NCBI GenBank assembly: GCA_947311845.1
Contig: CAMZMU010000111.1
Coordinates: 28,178,084-28,242,083 of the forward strand
Direction: 5' to 3'
Source of the DNA: Poa pratensis
Taxonomy: Eukaryota > Streptophyta > Magnoliopsida > Poales > Poaceae
Length of the DNA: 64,000 bases
Shown here: in pieces, positions 21,880-33,645 of the stretch
Numbering within the stretch: the stretch's first letter is position 1
Layout: each line of letters begins with the position of its first letter
Notes under the pieces: generated by a model
Database searches by the model: none
The model's input: the letters and a program-made list of their open reading frames with translations, nothing else
What the model was told of the DNA's origin: nothing
Position numbers and translations under genes: made by a program

Positions 21880-22740
21880 ATTATTAAAAATACCAAGTAC
21901 TCTAAAACATGTATTCCTGGTATTACCCCATGCAATGGTCTCCATACAATTTTTTTAATCTTACCAGGCAAGTTTAATTTCCACAAACAGTCCCAAACCA
22001 GATTGAGATTAGAAGCTCCCTGTCCGTTTTCACGTCGAGTGCGACTTCCGAATTGGTGATCCCATTCCGTGTAATATGCAGATCGGAAAGAAAAACAAAA
22101 CGTCTTTGTTTTGTGTCATGCAACAAAATCTTGCACTTAACGGAATGCTCAAAATCCTCTGTACATCTATACCCCAGAAGTTATCTCAGAAAATATTCAC
22201 ATCCCATACTCCTGTCGTTGGATCAATCAGTTCGTCCACTGTTCTAAGTAAATTATGACCTCTATTTGTCTGGATTTTTCTTGTGCATGGATTAGATATC
22301 CAATTATCCTCCCAGATATTTATATTGATCCAGATCCAACCCTCCAAATATGACCTCTTTTGAAGGTTTGTAAACCGGCGACAATACTTTGCCACGTATA
22401 GGAAGATCCATGTTTCGGCCCTGCCTTCAAAATGTTACCTTGCAGATAATATTTCGCCTCTTGAGCACATAAAGAATAAGGATTGTAATCAGCCTCCACA
22501 CCTGTTTACCTAACATGGCAAGGTTAAAACAGTGTAGATCACGAAAACCCATCCCTCCCATCTTCTTAGGAACACACGTTCTCCACCACGCAAACCAAAC
22601 CAATGTAACCTTTTTTGATATTCGGTATCTCCTCACCAGAAATCAGACATGGCATCATTTATCTCACTGCATAAAGATTTTGGAATTTAAAAACACCCAT
22701 GGAAACACTGGTATTGATTGAATAATAGCTTTGAATAATA
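21880..22740 (-). pseudogene. LINE ORF2 C-terminal remnant
   Basis: The minus strand reads WWRTCVPKKMGGMGFRDLHC and FNLAMLGKQVWRL, then INIWEDNWISNP and LLRTVDELIDP, then a zinc-region piece LWKLNLPGKIKK near 21,960. It matches the LINE at 8,613-12,077 between its RT and zinc segments. It is broken by stops and truncated at both ends. Confidence 0.8.
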
Positions 22741-22943
22741 GCTGTCTAGGCACGTAGTGCACGAGACGATGAGCTTCCACAGATTTTCATGCTCAGGCAG
22801 CTTTACCACTACAGAGATTGTCAAGTCTATCAGACAACGACCCAATACTAAGAGATTGTATAGGTAACCGTAGTATGTTAAAGACGACTTTAACTTCCAC
22901 AGGCCAAGCAGTCCTCCCGGTTGTTCAAGGAGCAGGTCACATG

Positions 22944-23279
22944 TGCCATTTGGCCTGGAGATCCTCTTCCACCTCGACGAGCTTCTTATCCTGCACGTTT
23001 GGTTGTTACTCATGGTAAGAAATATGTCTGCGCAGTTGAGTGAAGACCAAGAAAACCGTAAAATCTACAGTCCATCAAATTATCAGAAAAAGAGGCTTGG
23101 GAATGTTCTCCGATAACCTTGAGAAGACTAGTGTCAACCGTGAATTTGATCACATCAACAGCAGCTCGTGTCCTCAGATAATAATTTGTATCAGAGAAGT
23201 ACAAATTGAAATAGCCCCACCTTTGTTAGCTTTGGGATGTACCTCGGGTGAATCGAACGACATGCCAAGTAAAAAATAG
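22944..23279 (-). pseudogene. RNR1: RNR1 exon fragments (copy 3)
   Basis: The minus strand holds exon A (23,279-23,243; GMSFDSPE before its GT donor), the C-terminal exon (23,183-23,118; YYLRTRAAADVIKFTVDTSLLK, here keeping the lysine codon before a GT donor) and part of the last exon (about 23,000-22,944; acidic, with one base missing next to KMA). Exons B and C are missing. Compared with copies 1 and 2, this copy preserves the splice junction AAG/GTTATC best. Confidence 0.8.
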
Positions 23280-23384
23280 CTACCGTTTGTTTTATTAGAA
23301 TCATGGGTATTACGGGGAGAGGGGCAATTGCCCCCATACCCCATGGCAAGATGCAAAATTTGTTTAACATAATTTTCTAATTAA

Positions 23385-23563
23385 CATGAAATGGAAAGTT
23401 CCGTTTCAGTGGCTCTTCCGTCGGAATATGTTGTTCCGTTTCCGTTTTCGCATTAAAGTTTTCGTTTCTGTTTCGCAAAATTCTGTTTTTGTTTCTGTAT
23501 TTCCATTTTGTTTCCGTTTTTCGGCAGAAAAATCAGAAAGATTCCGTTCCGTTTTCATCCCTA
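23385..23563 (-). mobile_element. hAT (Ac-like) element terminus
   Basis: The right boundary reads tagggatgaaaacggaacgg on the minus strand, like the (C/T)AGGGATGAAA ends of Ac-type hAT elements. It is followed by many copies of short AAACGGAAA-like motifs, the usual subterminal transposase-binding repeats. The other end and an 8-bp target duplication were not found. It is absent from the other block copies. Confidence 0.6.
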
Positions 23564-23948
23564 TTCACTACAACAATCTCACCGCTGCCAAGAGAAAAAT
23601 AATTATGTGCATCTAACCATCAGAATGTCAACAGCTGGACACTACAATGAGCAGATAAGCAAACCTTAGAACTCTTCAACTATAAATGTTTTGCGTGTAT
23701 GGTTCAAAGCACTCATTATTGCCAAGAATTTGGCTAGTAGATTTTTTCAGTTGGCACTGGAGCAACAAGAAGAGAGTTCCTAAGTCTAACTTTGGAAATC
23801 ATGCCCCTTACAGCTGGCCAGCTCCATGTTTGGAAGAGAACCTGGGAAGCAATTCCATAATAATGTGTATCAGAGAAGTACAAAATGAAATAGCCCCACT
23901 TTTGTTAGCTTTGGGATGTACCTCAGGTGAATCGAATGAAATAGCCTC

Positions 23949-24095
23949 ACCACCACTGGCTGAACCTGCTCCGCCACCGGCAGCCGGATAAGGGGGCTCT
24001 GACCCATATCTCTTTCCCTCTCTCTCTCTCTCGGGTGCTCTTCTCTGGCTTGTTTGATGCCTTGGGAGCGATGCAGGTTGCAGCTGTATATAAAG
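23949..24095 (-). promoter_or_regulatory. Promoter plus truncated first-exon module (copy 3)
   Basis: TATA at 24,087-24,095 and ATG at 24,007 match the other modules. The exon is cut after about 20 codons and joined to the RNR1 intron piece, losing its splice donor. Confidence 0.5.
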
Positions 24096-24602
24096 AGTTA
24101 TAAATCAAATTGAAAAGTACAGATAATGACCAAAAGTGTTGAGGCTTTATGGGCTAGGTCTGTGTTGTATATGCGCTTTTTGTTCTAAACAATTAACTCT
24201 TTGTACGCTTTTGTGAAAGCATGAAGTGTGCCGCCTCACAAGTGTCATTTGTCAAAGCATTGCTGACTCTTAGACTTTAGCCTTGAGTTATATTCTGCAT
24301 TTTCAAGTTGACGTTGGTGGAGTACAATTTTATTTAAACTGCACTTTGTTTACATAAATTGGTAGATTAAAACTCTAGGCTTAAGCAGAAGTGTGTGTGG
24401 TTAGTAACGGCATAGTATGATATATGACAGATCTGATGGTTCTTTGGACAGAGTACTTTTTTTTTTGCATTAACATCTTAACAATGAAACTCAAGGATTT
24501 AGAAAGTTGTGGCCGTAGCTCACCTAACTCATTGTTTTTTTAGGGGAAAAGCCATAGTGGCGCATTTTATTCAGAAAATACAAAATGCCTTTATCATGTA
24601 TA

Positions 24603-24681
24603 CTCCCTCCGTCCATAAAAGGATGTCTCAACCTACATCAAATTTGCATGTATCTATACATCATTTTGTAAATGGAGGGAG
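24603..24681. mobile_element. Short Stowaway-type MITE
   Basis: Ends ctccctccgtc and aatggagggag with flanking TA. Same insertion as 2,720-2,798. Confidence 0.85.
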
Positions 24682-24799
24682 TACCACAAATTAGTACAAC
24701 AACATTCCTAGTTACGAGTCGGAACATTATATGAACTAATAAGAAAAAAACCTGAAAGTACAAGGCCTGGCTTAGACCAGCGCTGAAGTGCAGGGAAGT

Positions 24800-25164
24800 C
24801 TTTAATAGGTGTGTACCCACGTGTGGCCAGAAAGCTTGTACCAGGTTTAACCTCCGTTTAGGTGGCATGGTCTATTTAGATAGCTAGTACAAAAGTTTTT
24901 GCCATGTTATAATGCATGCCATGTTATTACTGAGACCTGAATGGCACGTGATTTCTAGTTCTCGCCGATTAGGAGCTTTTGGGCAGTAGAGGTGTGATGG
25001 TTTTTTATAAAGTCAGCTCAACTTATCCCAATGCATGCATGCATGAGGAATCGGTGACGAAAACAAAAGCGACGTGACTTACCAAGTGTACGTGAATCGA
25101 CGAGACTTCCGACACGGCGGCCTAGTGCCACCACTGATCAATTATGGGCTGACCAACACGGGAG
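24800..25164. other. Intergenic, nothing recognised
   Basis: No coding frame, element end or RNA gene could be supported between block copy 3 and the LINE poly-T. Confidence 0.5.
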
Positions 25165-25367
25165 TTTTTTTTTAGACTAAACAGGCTTCCCCCGCCGATT
25201 TCATATAAAGAAACCGCCAGTCAATTACAAGAGATAAAAGAAAAAGTGGAAAGCAAAGAAAACAGCATACGTTTGCCACCTTTAGTACAACCCAACCACT
25301 GGGCGCAAAGGACTGACGAAACCAGCCGGAACTGGAACAAAGAAACACAAAGCTAAAATCTAACAGA

Positions 25368-28300
25368 TCAACCATTTGTGATTCTCGCCGTAGTAGGAGC
25401 CCACCCATGCTTCCTGTCCAACGCTTCTCGAATCACCATCTTCAGGCTCTCCACGCCAATTTCAAGCTTTCTTTGATCTTGGTTTTTCTGCAACAGAGCC
25501 CACAAGTTCAGAATACTACAAAGTCTAAACACTACAGTTGCAGGATCATCAGGGAATTTTTTGTTGAAACACGCATCATTCCTTGTCTTCCAGATAGTCC
25601 AGCATACAGCTATAGCTCCACTAAAGACTAGTTTCTTTTGAGAAGATGGGAAGGAATCAATCCAATTCCCGAACAGGTCTTCCGTATTAGAAGGAAGTCG
25701 AACTAAACCGAAGGCGCAGAAGACGACTTGCCAAACCAGCTTGGCAAGCCCACAACTGAAAAACAAGTGATCAGCACTTTCTTTTTGACAACAAAAATGA
25801 CACTGCTCATTCCTTGTCCAGCCTCTTTTAACCAAATTTTCCTTTGTCAATACGCTCTTCTTCACCAGCAGCCAAGCGAAAATCTTTACTTTCAGCGGGA
25901 TTTTAACTTTCCATAAGAACTTTTGCGGGAAAATACCAGCTGCTTTCGAACTCAAATAGAGATCCCGCACCTTGAACTTCCCGGAGGCGCCAATTTGCCA
26001 ACTGACTCTATCCGGCTCATTCCCCAACTGAATTGGTTCCACCAGAGCTATCAGAGCCGCAAATTGAGCAGCAGTTTCACCCCACAGCGTCCTTCTAAAT
26101 CTTATACATCCCCAGCCTTCCTCTTTTACTTTAGCAACTGTCACTTTCTTAGTGAAGGTAATGTTATACAACCTGGGGAATTGAGCAGCAAGGGGCCTAT
26201 TATTGACCCAGCTATCTTCCCAGAACAACGTTTTCTCTCCATTATTCATGATTCTTTTGGCATATCGCTGGAAAGTATGGTTAACTCCCATAAGACACTG
26301 CCAAAAGTGAGAAGTGCCTGGTCCAGGTTGAGCTTGTGACAGCACTTGATTCTTGAGGTATTTATTCCTCAACAGCTCCTGCCAGGTCCCTTCAGTGTTT
26401 TCCAATTTCCAAAGCCATTTACATAAAAGACTCTCATTCATTATTTCCAGATCTAGAACACCAAGGCCGCCACTTTCCTTCGGCAAACACACTGTCTCCC
26501 AATTTACCAAGTGATACTTTTTCTTGTCATCATTTTCATTCCAAACCATTCTTTTCCTATGAATATCCCATTTCTTCAAAATCCCCTTAGGGGCTTTGAG
26601 GAAGGATAGCATATAGAGTGCCAGACTAGACAAACAGGCATTCACAAGCGTTAACCTGTCACCTGCTGACAAAAGCTTCCCCTTCCATCCAGCAAGCTTG
26701 TTGACGAACTTCACATCAATCGGACCCCACTGAGATCTTGCTAGCCTTTTCTCATCGATAGGCATCCCAAGATATTTCATGGGTAACTCCGCAGACTTGC
26801 AAGTAAGAATCTCGCTGAATTGATTAGCTTTTTGAGCAGCCACCCCCAAACAATAAACTTCACTCTTGTGAAAGTTTATTTTTAATCCTGAGAGCTGTTC
26901 AAACAAACACAGGATGAACTTAACATTTCTGGCGTTTTCCAAATTATCTTCTAGCAGCAAGATTGTGTCATCTGCGTACTGAAGAATGAAAATTCCACCC
27001 TGTACCAGATGAGGAATCAACCCAGAGATGACTCCATTCTCTTGCGCTTTGTATCATTAGGGCCAAACCATCCCCAACTATGTCAAACAGCAATGGAGCA
27101 AGTGGGTCTCCTTGTCTGACCCCAGCATAAGTGGGGAAATAAGGGCCTATTTGGTCGTTAACTTTAACTGCAACTCTACCTCCACGTACTGTTTTCATAA
27201 TCCAATCAGAGAAGAGATCACCAAAACCTTTCATCTGCATCATCTGATACAGAAAAGTCCAGTTGACTTTGTCGTATGCTTTTTCAAAATCGATTTTGAA
27301 AAGCACTCCCGACATCTTCTTGTTTTTCAACTCATGAATGGTTTCATGCAACACCACTACCCCTTCCATGATAAATCTGTCTTTGATAAAGGCTGTTTGA
27401 GTATCTGAGATAACCTTGTGTATCACCAAGCCAAATCTTTTCGACAAAAGTTTCGTCAATATTTTATAACTGACGTTGAGCAAGCATATCGGCCGGAATT
27501 GCTGAATCAAATCAGCATCAGGCACTTTTGGAATTAATGTAATAATCCCGTGATTAAGTCTTTCTATATCAAGCACACCCTTATGAAAAGCATCAAATAG
27601 CTCTTTCAGGTCGTGCTTGATAAGATCCCAAAACTTCTGATAGAACTCTGCAGGGAACCCGTCCGGACCTGCAGCTTTATTATGTTTCAGCTCAAAAACA
27701 ACCTCTTTAATTTCTTCCAAATCAAACTCTTTTGTAAGAGAAGCCCTATCCTCCGCATTCAGAGTTGGACCATTCATCTCTTCCAATCTAAAGTTCGAAA
27801 TGGAAGAGTGTCCGAACAAGGATTTATAATAATCAGTAGCGTGTCTTATCAAATTATCCTCTCCAAGGATATCTTGACCATTATATTAACGACACGATCT
27901 TGCTTTTTTTCTTTCTACCACTTGCTTTGAGATGGAAATATTTTGTGTTCCCATCTCCTTCTTTCAGGTCCTTTTCCTTGGCTCTCTGTCTCCATTTCAA
28001 TTCCTCATCTCTCATCAGTTTCTTTAACTTTTTCTGCATATCTACTTGTTTCTCTCTTTCCCGTGTCGATAGAGTACAATCCTCGGCCTTCTTATCGAGT
28101 TCATCAAGTAGCAACAGTAATTGTTTCTTTTCTTTTCTGTAGGCCCCTTCAACATTAATATGCCAACCTTTGAGATGTCTCCGTAATCTTCTGTATTTTT
28201 CCTGCCACTTATCAAGATCATGTCTACAGAAAGTTGGAGCACCCAAACTCTCAGACACCACCTCAGTGAAACCTTCACGCTCCTCCCAGCAGATTTCGTA

Positions 28301-29028
28301 TCTAAACAAACTGCTGTGGGGGGAAGGGCCCCTGGAGCCAACAGTAAGGGAACATGATCAGAAATGTCTCTCTTCATTCCACTAACTGTTGCCAATGGGA
28401 AGGCCATGTTCCATTCATTGGAAACCAAGCACCGATCCAATTTTTCAAAAGTAGGATCCGGCAAGTTATTAGCCCACGTATATTTTCTGCCAATTAGATT
28501 CAACTCCTTTAATCCATTTAAATCAATAATGGAATTAAAAAGATGGCTCCATTTAGGCAAAATACATGGTTTATTTTTCTCACTTGTTTTCCGGATGATA
28601 TTAAAATCACCACCAACTAAGCACGCTCCTTTACACCTATTAAAGAGCTCAGCCAACTCAATGAGAAAATGTTCTTTCCCTTCTACTTGCGCTGGCCCAT
28701 ACACTGTCACTAGATGCCGTCTCAATTTAGAATATTTGTCCATAAGGAACATTCTAATGAAATGATCACCAGACTCATGCTCAATCACCTCAAACAAATC
28801 AAGATCAACACCTAGAAGGATGCCGCCCGATCTGCCTGAAGGTGGAACCCATTGCCAGGTAAAATTCCTATTACCAGCAATATTTTTAAACCAAGATTGA
28901 GAGAAATCACTTTTTATAGTCTCACTGAGACCAATAAAGCTTATTCCCTCCTCCTTAATAACATCCTGTAGGAACTTTTGCTTATTAGGGAGTTCCACAC
29001 CCCTAATATTCGCAAAACAACCTATCAT
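25368..29028 (-). pseudogene. LINE ORF2: AP endonuclease and reverse transcriptase, frameshifted
   Basis: Starts at ATG 29,028 (MIGCFANIRGVELPNKQKF), overlapping the ORF1 stop as ATGA. The endonuclease (29,028 to about 28,330) shows GLSETK-like SETI, GGDFNII and the SDH motif (DISDHVPLL). A linker is in another frame (28,309-27,881; lysine-rich coiled part, GNTKYFH). RT (27,852-26,968) has GPDGFPAEFYQKFW, IPKVPDADLIQQFRPICLLN and GVRQGDPLAP. After a frameshift the rest (27,020-25,368, 550 aa) carries the catalytic YADD (26,978-26,967) and a CCHC-like zinc segment (CHFCCQKESADHLFF). At least three frameshifts or stops; otherwise well preserved, so it decayed recently. Confidence 0.85.
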
Positions 29029-31662
29029 TTTAACTCTTTTGGGGGTTTCCCCCTTTTTCTGGAGAGATCAACCCTAACAACAGGGGGGCACCTCTTTGAA
29101 ATCTTTCCCGATGTTTTATTTAACTGCCCTTTTCCAGGGCTAGTATGTAAAACACCAGGGAAATCTTCCTCATCGTCAGCAACCAGTTCAGCAGTTTTCT
29201 CTGTCACCTGAGTGAACAGATCACCACCACTAGGCTCCTGCATATTTTTATCTTTCTTGCACTCCAAAAGAAGGTTTTCTCTAACCAATTCAAGCTGTTG
29301 AACTATCGAAACTAAATTTTCCACTTTACAATTATCATTATCACTAGCAATGCCAATTTTCCTAGCTAGATCAGCAAGTAGACTAGAATCCGAGTTCAAA
29401 ACAGTAGGACAAGAGGATTTATTTTCATTACCTGAAATGTCGTTTTTCATAGCAGTCCTCTGCTTTGCCAGTTCAGTCCTGTCCGCATCTTCTTGCTTCT
29501 GAAGTCTTGGGCACCTTCTTGGCTCAACTGTTGTCTCACTAGCAGCACCCTTCTTTTTCTTCTGCTCTTTAGCTATGCCCGTGAATTCAGCAACTTTGTC
29601 AGCAAATGAATCTTGGGAATCAGGATTCTCATCTTCCTCATGGTCAGTACTGACCTTCTCCTGACTGTCACCATAGTCCAGCTGCTCCTCTTCTTCCTCT
29701 TCCTTACTCTCAGTCTCTCCGTTGCCCATCAAAGTATCTTCATTCTTATTCTGCGCTTCCTGTGCTTCCTTCTCAAGCAACTTTTTGTTCTCCACATGCT
29801 GCATCTGGTGAGCCATAACACAGTCCTTCTCAGTCTGCGGGAGATCACCATAATTTCCATTCCTCATAGTGATAACATTTTCAAAATCTGGCATGACAAC
29901 AGTCCCAGATTCAGAAAGTATTACAGCCGGGAAACCCTCCGGTACATTTGTCACCTGCTTCTGCATCGTCTCCTGAGCTTTTCCTTGAAAATTACCACTG
30001 TCCGAGGCTTTTGAGATGTAGTATCTGTTGCTTTCAGCTTCTTTGCAGCTCTTTTCTTTTCTTCCTCATCATTGTTCATGCCATAGTTCCCGTCATCTTG
30101 GTCTGCTGAGAAGTTCCAGCTGGGGAATTCATCAATATTGCCAGGTTCGATCACTTTCTCAATTGAGAAACCTATCTCATACACCCAGGGCTTAATTGAG
30201 AATTCTTTCACCATTGGAAAGCTTTTAACACTTCTGACATTAACTTGGAATCGAACCACCCCTAAGTCAGCCAGCATCTCCATATCCACATCATCTACAG
30301 CCCCAATCAAAGAACCAACCTCACAAATACTCCCTCCATCCCAAAATATAAGGCGCCCTTTAATTTCGCTGGTCAACGACACACAAGTTTGACCATGATT
30401 TGTACTTTTAATATGTCCCTGAAACTATTATATAGATATATGGAATGAAAGACTTTTGCAAGACGAATCCAACGATACCATTTATACATTCTCAGTCTAT
30501 ATATTTTTTTATATATGGTGGTCAAAGTTGAACATCAAAGACCACCATAAAAATAGCGCGCCTTATATTTTGAAACGGAGGGAGTACCTTTGTAATGTTT
30601 CATCTCTTTCGGGACCCCTTCAGCGCGAGCCCAAACTGTATGCAGTCTAGCTTTTGGCTTTACTTCATCATCAACCTTCAGAACTTTTATGTAAGTTTGG
30701 GTGCCTTTTAGCTTGAACTCCTCAAACTGCACCAGACTTTCCAATCTTTCCACGGAGGGAAATTGCACAATAAAGTCAGAACCCTTTTCTACAACTTTCC
30801 AGGTCCAATTCCACTTGAACTGTGCAGAGAGACCTCCAAGCAGTGTCTGTGTATTCAGATTCCCCCCAACCACTCGGATCAAACCAAGTGTGGAAACCTT
30901 TGTGTTCTTCTGCTCCATCTTTGCTGTATGTGCCACAAAGAAACCTAAACTAGGATCTGCCAAACCAACTGCCGGCATCACTGGCTTGGGTTGACTTGGC
31001 CACACACACCTCTTAGTGATGTGAGTCTCTTTCTCGCAAACTAGGCAGTTTACTTTGATCTCACATTCCTTTGAGTTATGACCTTCAACTTCACACTTAT
31101 AGCAAACCACTGGCTTAGCGACTACAGATCCACTAATATTATTCTTGGCAGGTGCTGTTACCTGAGGATTGGAGGAGCTACCAACCCCTGATGGCTGCTT
31201 GGCTTTGGGAACATATATTTGCATCCGATTCTTTGGAGGGGAAGCTTGTCCACCTCTTAGATATTGATCCCTCCTTGGGTAGTTCCCCCCATTATCTCCT
31301 CCTCTCCTAGAGTCACCATCTCTTGCATCAGCTCTGCCACTCCTCCGATCTGCCATCTCTCTCCGCTTCTTCCTCCTTTTCTTCTTCTTTTTCTTCTGCC
31401 TCCACTCTCTCTTCTGATTCTCAGGCGGTGGCGCGAGCAACACTTCCTTATAAGAACGATGTAAAGCCGTCAAACTAGGGTTTGGCGTCGCCGCCGCCGC
31501 CGCTCTCTCGTGATTTGGAATAGAACCGGATGGGGAAGAAGGACCAGCATCCGATATTTTAGGGTTTGCTTCTGATAGATGGGCTGCCCAGCCCACTATC
31601 TTCTCACAAAGCGGCCCAGTATTCTGCTTCCCCAAATTCTGAAAAACCTGTCCGTCAGGCAC
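29025..31662 (-). pseudogene. LINE ORF1, nucleic-acid-binding, split by a MITE
   Basis: The 5' part (31,662 to about 30,587) has a basic run (KKKKKKRRKKRRE), then zinc knuckles CYKCEVEGHNSKEC and CLVCEKETHITKRC and the DUF4283-like region typical of plant LINE ORF1. It is interrupted at 30,584-30,330 by a MITE, resumes as VGSLIGAVDDVDMEML (30,327-29,960), then shifts frame into an acidic tail (29,966-29,025; ETESKEEEEEEQLDYG). The last codon overlaps the ORF2 start. In plant LINEs this protein coats the RNA. Confidence 0.8.
30330..30584. mobile_element. Stowaway-type MITE inside LINE ORF1
   Basis: Ends ctccctccatcccaaaat and attttgaaacggagggag pair, flanked by TA (30,328 and 30,585). Interior pairing includes ataaggcgcc / gcgcgccttat. 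Removing it rejoins ORF1 in the same strand order. Confidence 0.9.
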
Positions 31663-31690
31663 CTTTAGATTCAGATTTTCCCTGGATGGC

Positions 31691-31885
31691 TCTGCTCAAT
31701 CTAGCAGGTACGTTATTTTTCTTTCGTTGCGAACTTGCGATCGCAAGCAAGGGGATTCTATTCTGCGCGAGACACAGCAACAAGTGCGATGGAGCGAACG
31801 AGTGTGCCCGGGCGCGGGATGGATTAGCGGGCGTGACGTCACTTGGATCGAGTCCGTCCGTCCGTCCGCGCGAGAAACAAAAAGG
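31691..31885. other. Unique DNA left of the LINE, likely flank of the lost F-box copy
   Basis: No coding frame is convincing. It holds a palindromic TGACGTCA (31,834-31,841), a core type bound by plant bZIP factors, and a short tandem of tccg (31,855-31,868). It was continuous with 54,900 onward before the LINE inserted, so it probably lay upstream of the F-box-type promoter remnant there. It ends with the left target copy at 31,872-31,885. Confidence 0.5.
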
Positions 31886-32062
31886 GGAGAAGGCTAGCCT
31901 CTTTGATAGACTAGTACAGGTAGGTAGCTCCCTCCCCTGGAACTCCTCGCCACCGGCCATCTCGGCCTCGGCCCCCTCCCCTCGCCGGTAGCCGCCCGGC
32001 TCCGGCGCACACCCCACCTCTCCCAGGAGTTCCCCTTCCCTTCCCCTCCCTCCCCCTAGTAG

Positions 32063-33645
32063 CAGTATGGTAGGTTCGTCGTCGGCTGGATCCGGGACCC
32101 GAGGTGCGGCTTTGGGGGTCGGCGCTGGCGGGAGGTGAGCCCGGCGTCGGTTTCTTCTGGTTCCCGTCAGGCGGAGAACCCCGTGGTGTCAGGGCTAGAT
32201 CATTTCTCGCCGGAGCGCTTGCAGTCGGTCAGCCCGCCGCGCCCTATCGCTGCAGATGTCCCGGCGTCAGCTGAGGCTGCGGGGGCAATTGCAGGAGAGG
32301 GTCATGTGCGTGTGCAGGACCGTCTGGCCTGGCAGGACCCGCGGCCGTCGAGGAAGGCGCTGTGGCGACGGCGGAAGGCTGCGCGGATGGCACAGCTGGA
32401 GATCAGCCCGGTGGTGCGCAGAGAGATCGACCCGGCGTGGTTTGGCCTCTGTTTCAAGTGCGGCAAGGCAGGCCACCGCAAGCGTGAGTGCACCGCGGAT
32501 CCCGTCTGCTACCGGTGCGGCGTGGATAGACATGAGTCTGGCAAGTGCAAGCGCCCACGGAGTCCGATCTCGGAGGATGAGCTGCGGCGTCAGGCGCTGG
32601 CGAAGATGGCGCGGCAGCGGTCGCCGGATGCGGTTGGGGACCCTCAGCGGCACGTCCTGCAGCCGTTGCGCCAGGTTCCGGCCCCGTCTCCGCCACCGGC
32701 CGTGCTGGCCGCGCCGCCCCAGGAGCTGGACGAGGCGCCGGTCTGCGTGGTTAGACGTTCCCGGGCGATGGATGATCTAGAGAGACGGCTGCGCTTCGCC
32801 GTGGTGGCGCGTGTGGGTCGCAACCGGCCGCTGGTGTCGTGCGCGCAAGTTCGCGCGGAGCTGGTGCGTGTTCTTGGTTTCCCCAAGGATGGTTTCTCTG
32901 TGCACCCGTTCTGGCCGGAAGACTTCCTCATTGTCCTAGCCTCGGCTGACATGAGAAGCAAGACGACGGCAAGGCCGGCGTTGGATCTCGGTGGCTTCTC
33001 CCTGTTCTGCCGCCCTTGGAACAGGCAGGCCCAGGCCACCATGGAGACCCTGTCCACTAAGGTGGATCTGGTGATTGAAGGAGTCCCTTCACACGCCTGG
33101 GAGCGCGAGGTGGTGGAGGAAGTGCTTGGGGACTCTTGCTTCGTTTCTGAGGTGGCGCCGGAGACGGCGTCACGGGAGGACTTTGCCACGTTCAAGGTCA
33201 CGGCTTGGACGTCAGAGCTGTGCAAGATCCCCCCAGCCAGGACCTTGGCGATCCCCGAGCCGGACGAGCAAGACGACACGCCCTCGCCGGCGCAGGAGTT
33301 CTCCATGGACTCCCGCGACACGCCGCCCTCGAGGGGTAGAAGAAATGTCAAGATGCTGAAGTACAAGGTTCTGGTTCATGTGGATCGTGTGGAGGAAGAC
33401 GATGACCCGGAGGAGCGCTGGTTTGGGGCGATGCCGCCCTCGTCTGGCAGCGGACAGAGCGGCCTCCCGGACGACCGTGATTCGTACGGCGGCGGCGGCG
33501 GGAGGACGGTGAGGAAGCTTCCATGGAGGTTCGGCGTGCCGGACTCGCGTGGCGGCGCTCAGCCTCAAGCGCCGACGGGTGGGTTCGGTCAGAGGCGGTC
33601 AGACCGCCAGGTGGCAGCGCAAGACTCGTCGTGGAGGCTGCCACC
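32063..33645 (+). pseudogene. LINE ORF1, first part (zinc knuckles)
   Basis: The frame is open from 32,063 but lacks its own ATG; the likely start ATG at 32,067 is in another frame and meets TGA at 32,136, so a small indel lies between. The protein contains FKCGKAGHRKRECTADPVC and CYRCGVDRHESGKCKRP, two CCHC knuckles (residues about 108-145 counting from 32,135), then a DUF4283-type RNA-binding region (VLGFPKDGFSVHPFWPEDFL). It runs without stop into the target site of LTR element A. Continues at 50,139 in frame. Confidence 0.85.

Larger units (their letters stand above)
22940..24800. repeat. Duplicated block, copy 3, shuffled
   Basis: Pieces of the block at 2,588-8,410 appear in a different order: RNR1 exons (22,944-23,279), a repeat of the exon-A intron (23,855-23,945) fused directly to a first-exon module (23,949), then the tail with caagtgtcatttgtcaaagc, and finally the MITE-bearing 5' part (24,540-24,780). 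Confidence 0.8.
25165..31690 (-). mobile_element. Nearly full-length LINE, both ORFs
   Basis: On the minus strand it runs from about 31,690 (ORF1 5' part) to a T-run at 25,165-25,173 that is the poly-A tail. ORF1 has CCHC zinc knuckles and ORF2 has endonuclease, RT and zinc-binding segments. It is interrupted by a MITE at 30,330-30,584. I could not find a target duplication matching the left flank ccaacacgggag, so the true 5' end is uncertain. Inactive because of several frameshifts. Confidence 0.85.

Noticed and set aside
23395..23560. Degenerate simple repeat of tttccg
   Set aside because: The run ends in an Ac-type terminus, so hAT subterminal motifs explain it better.
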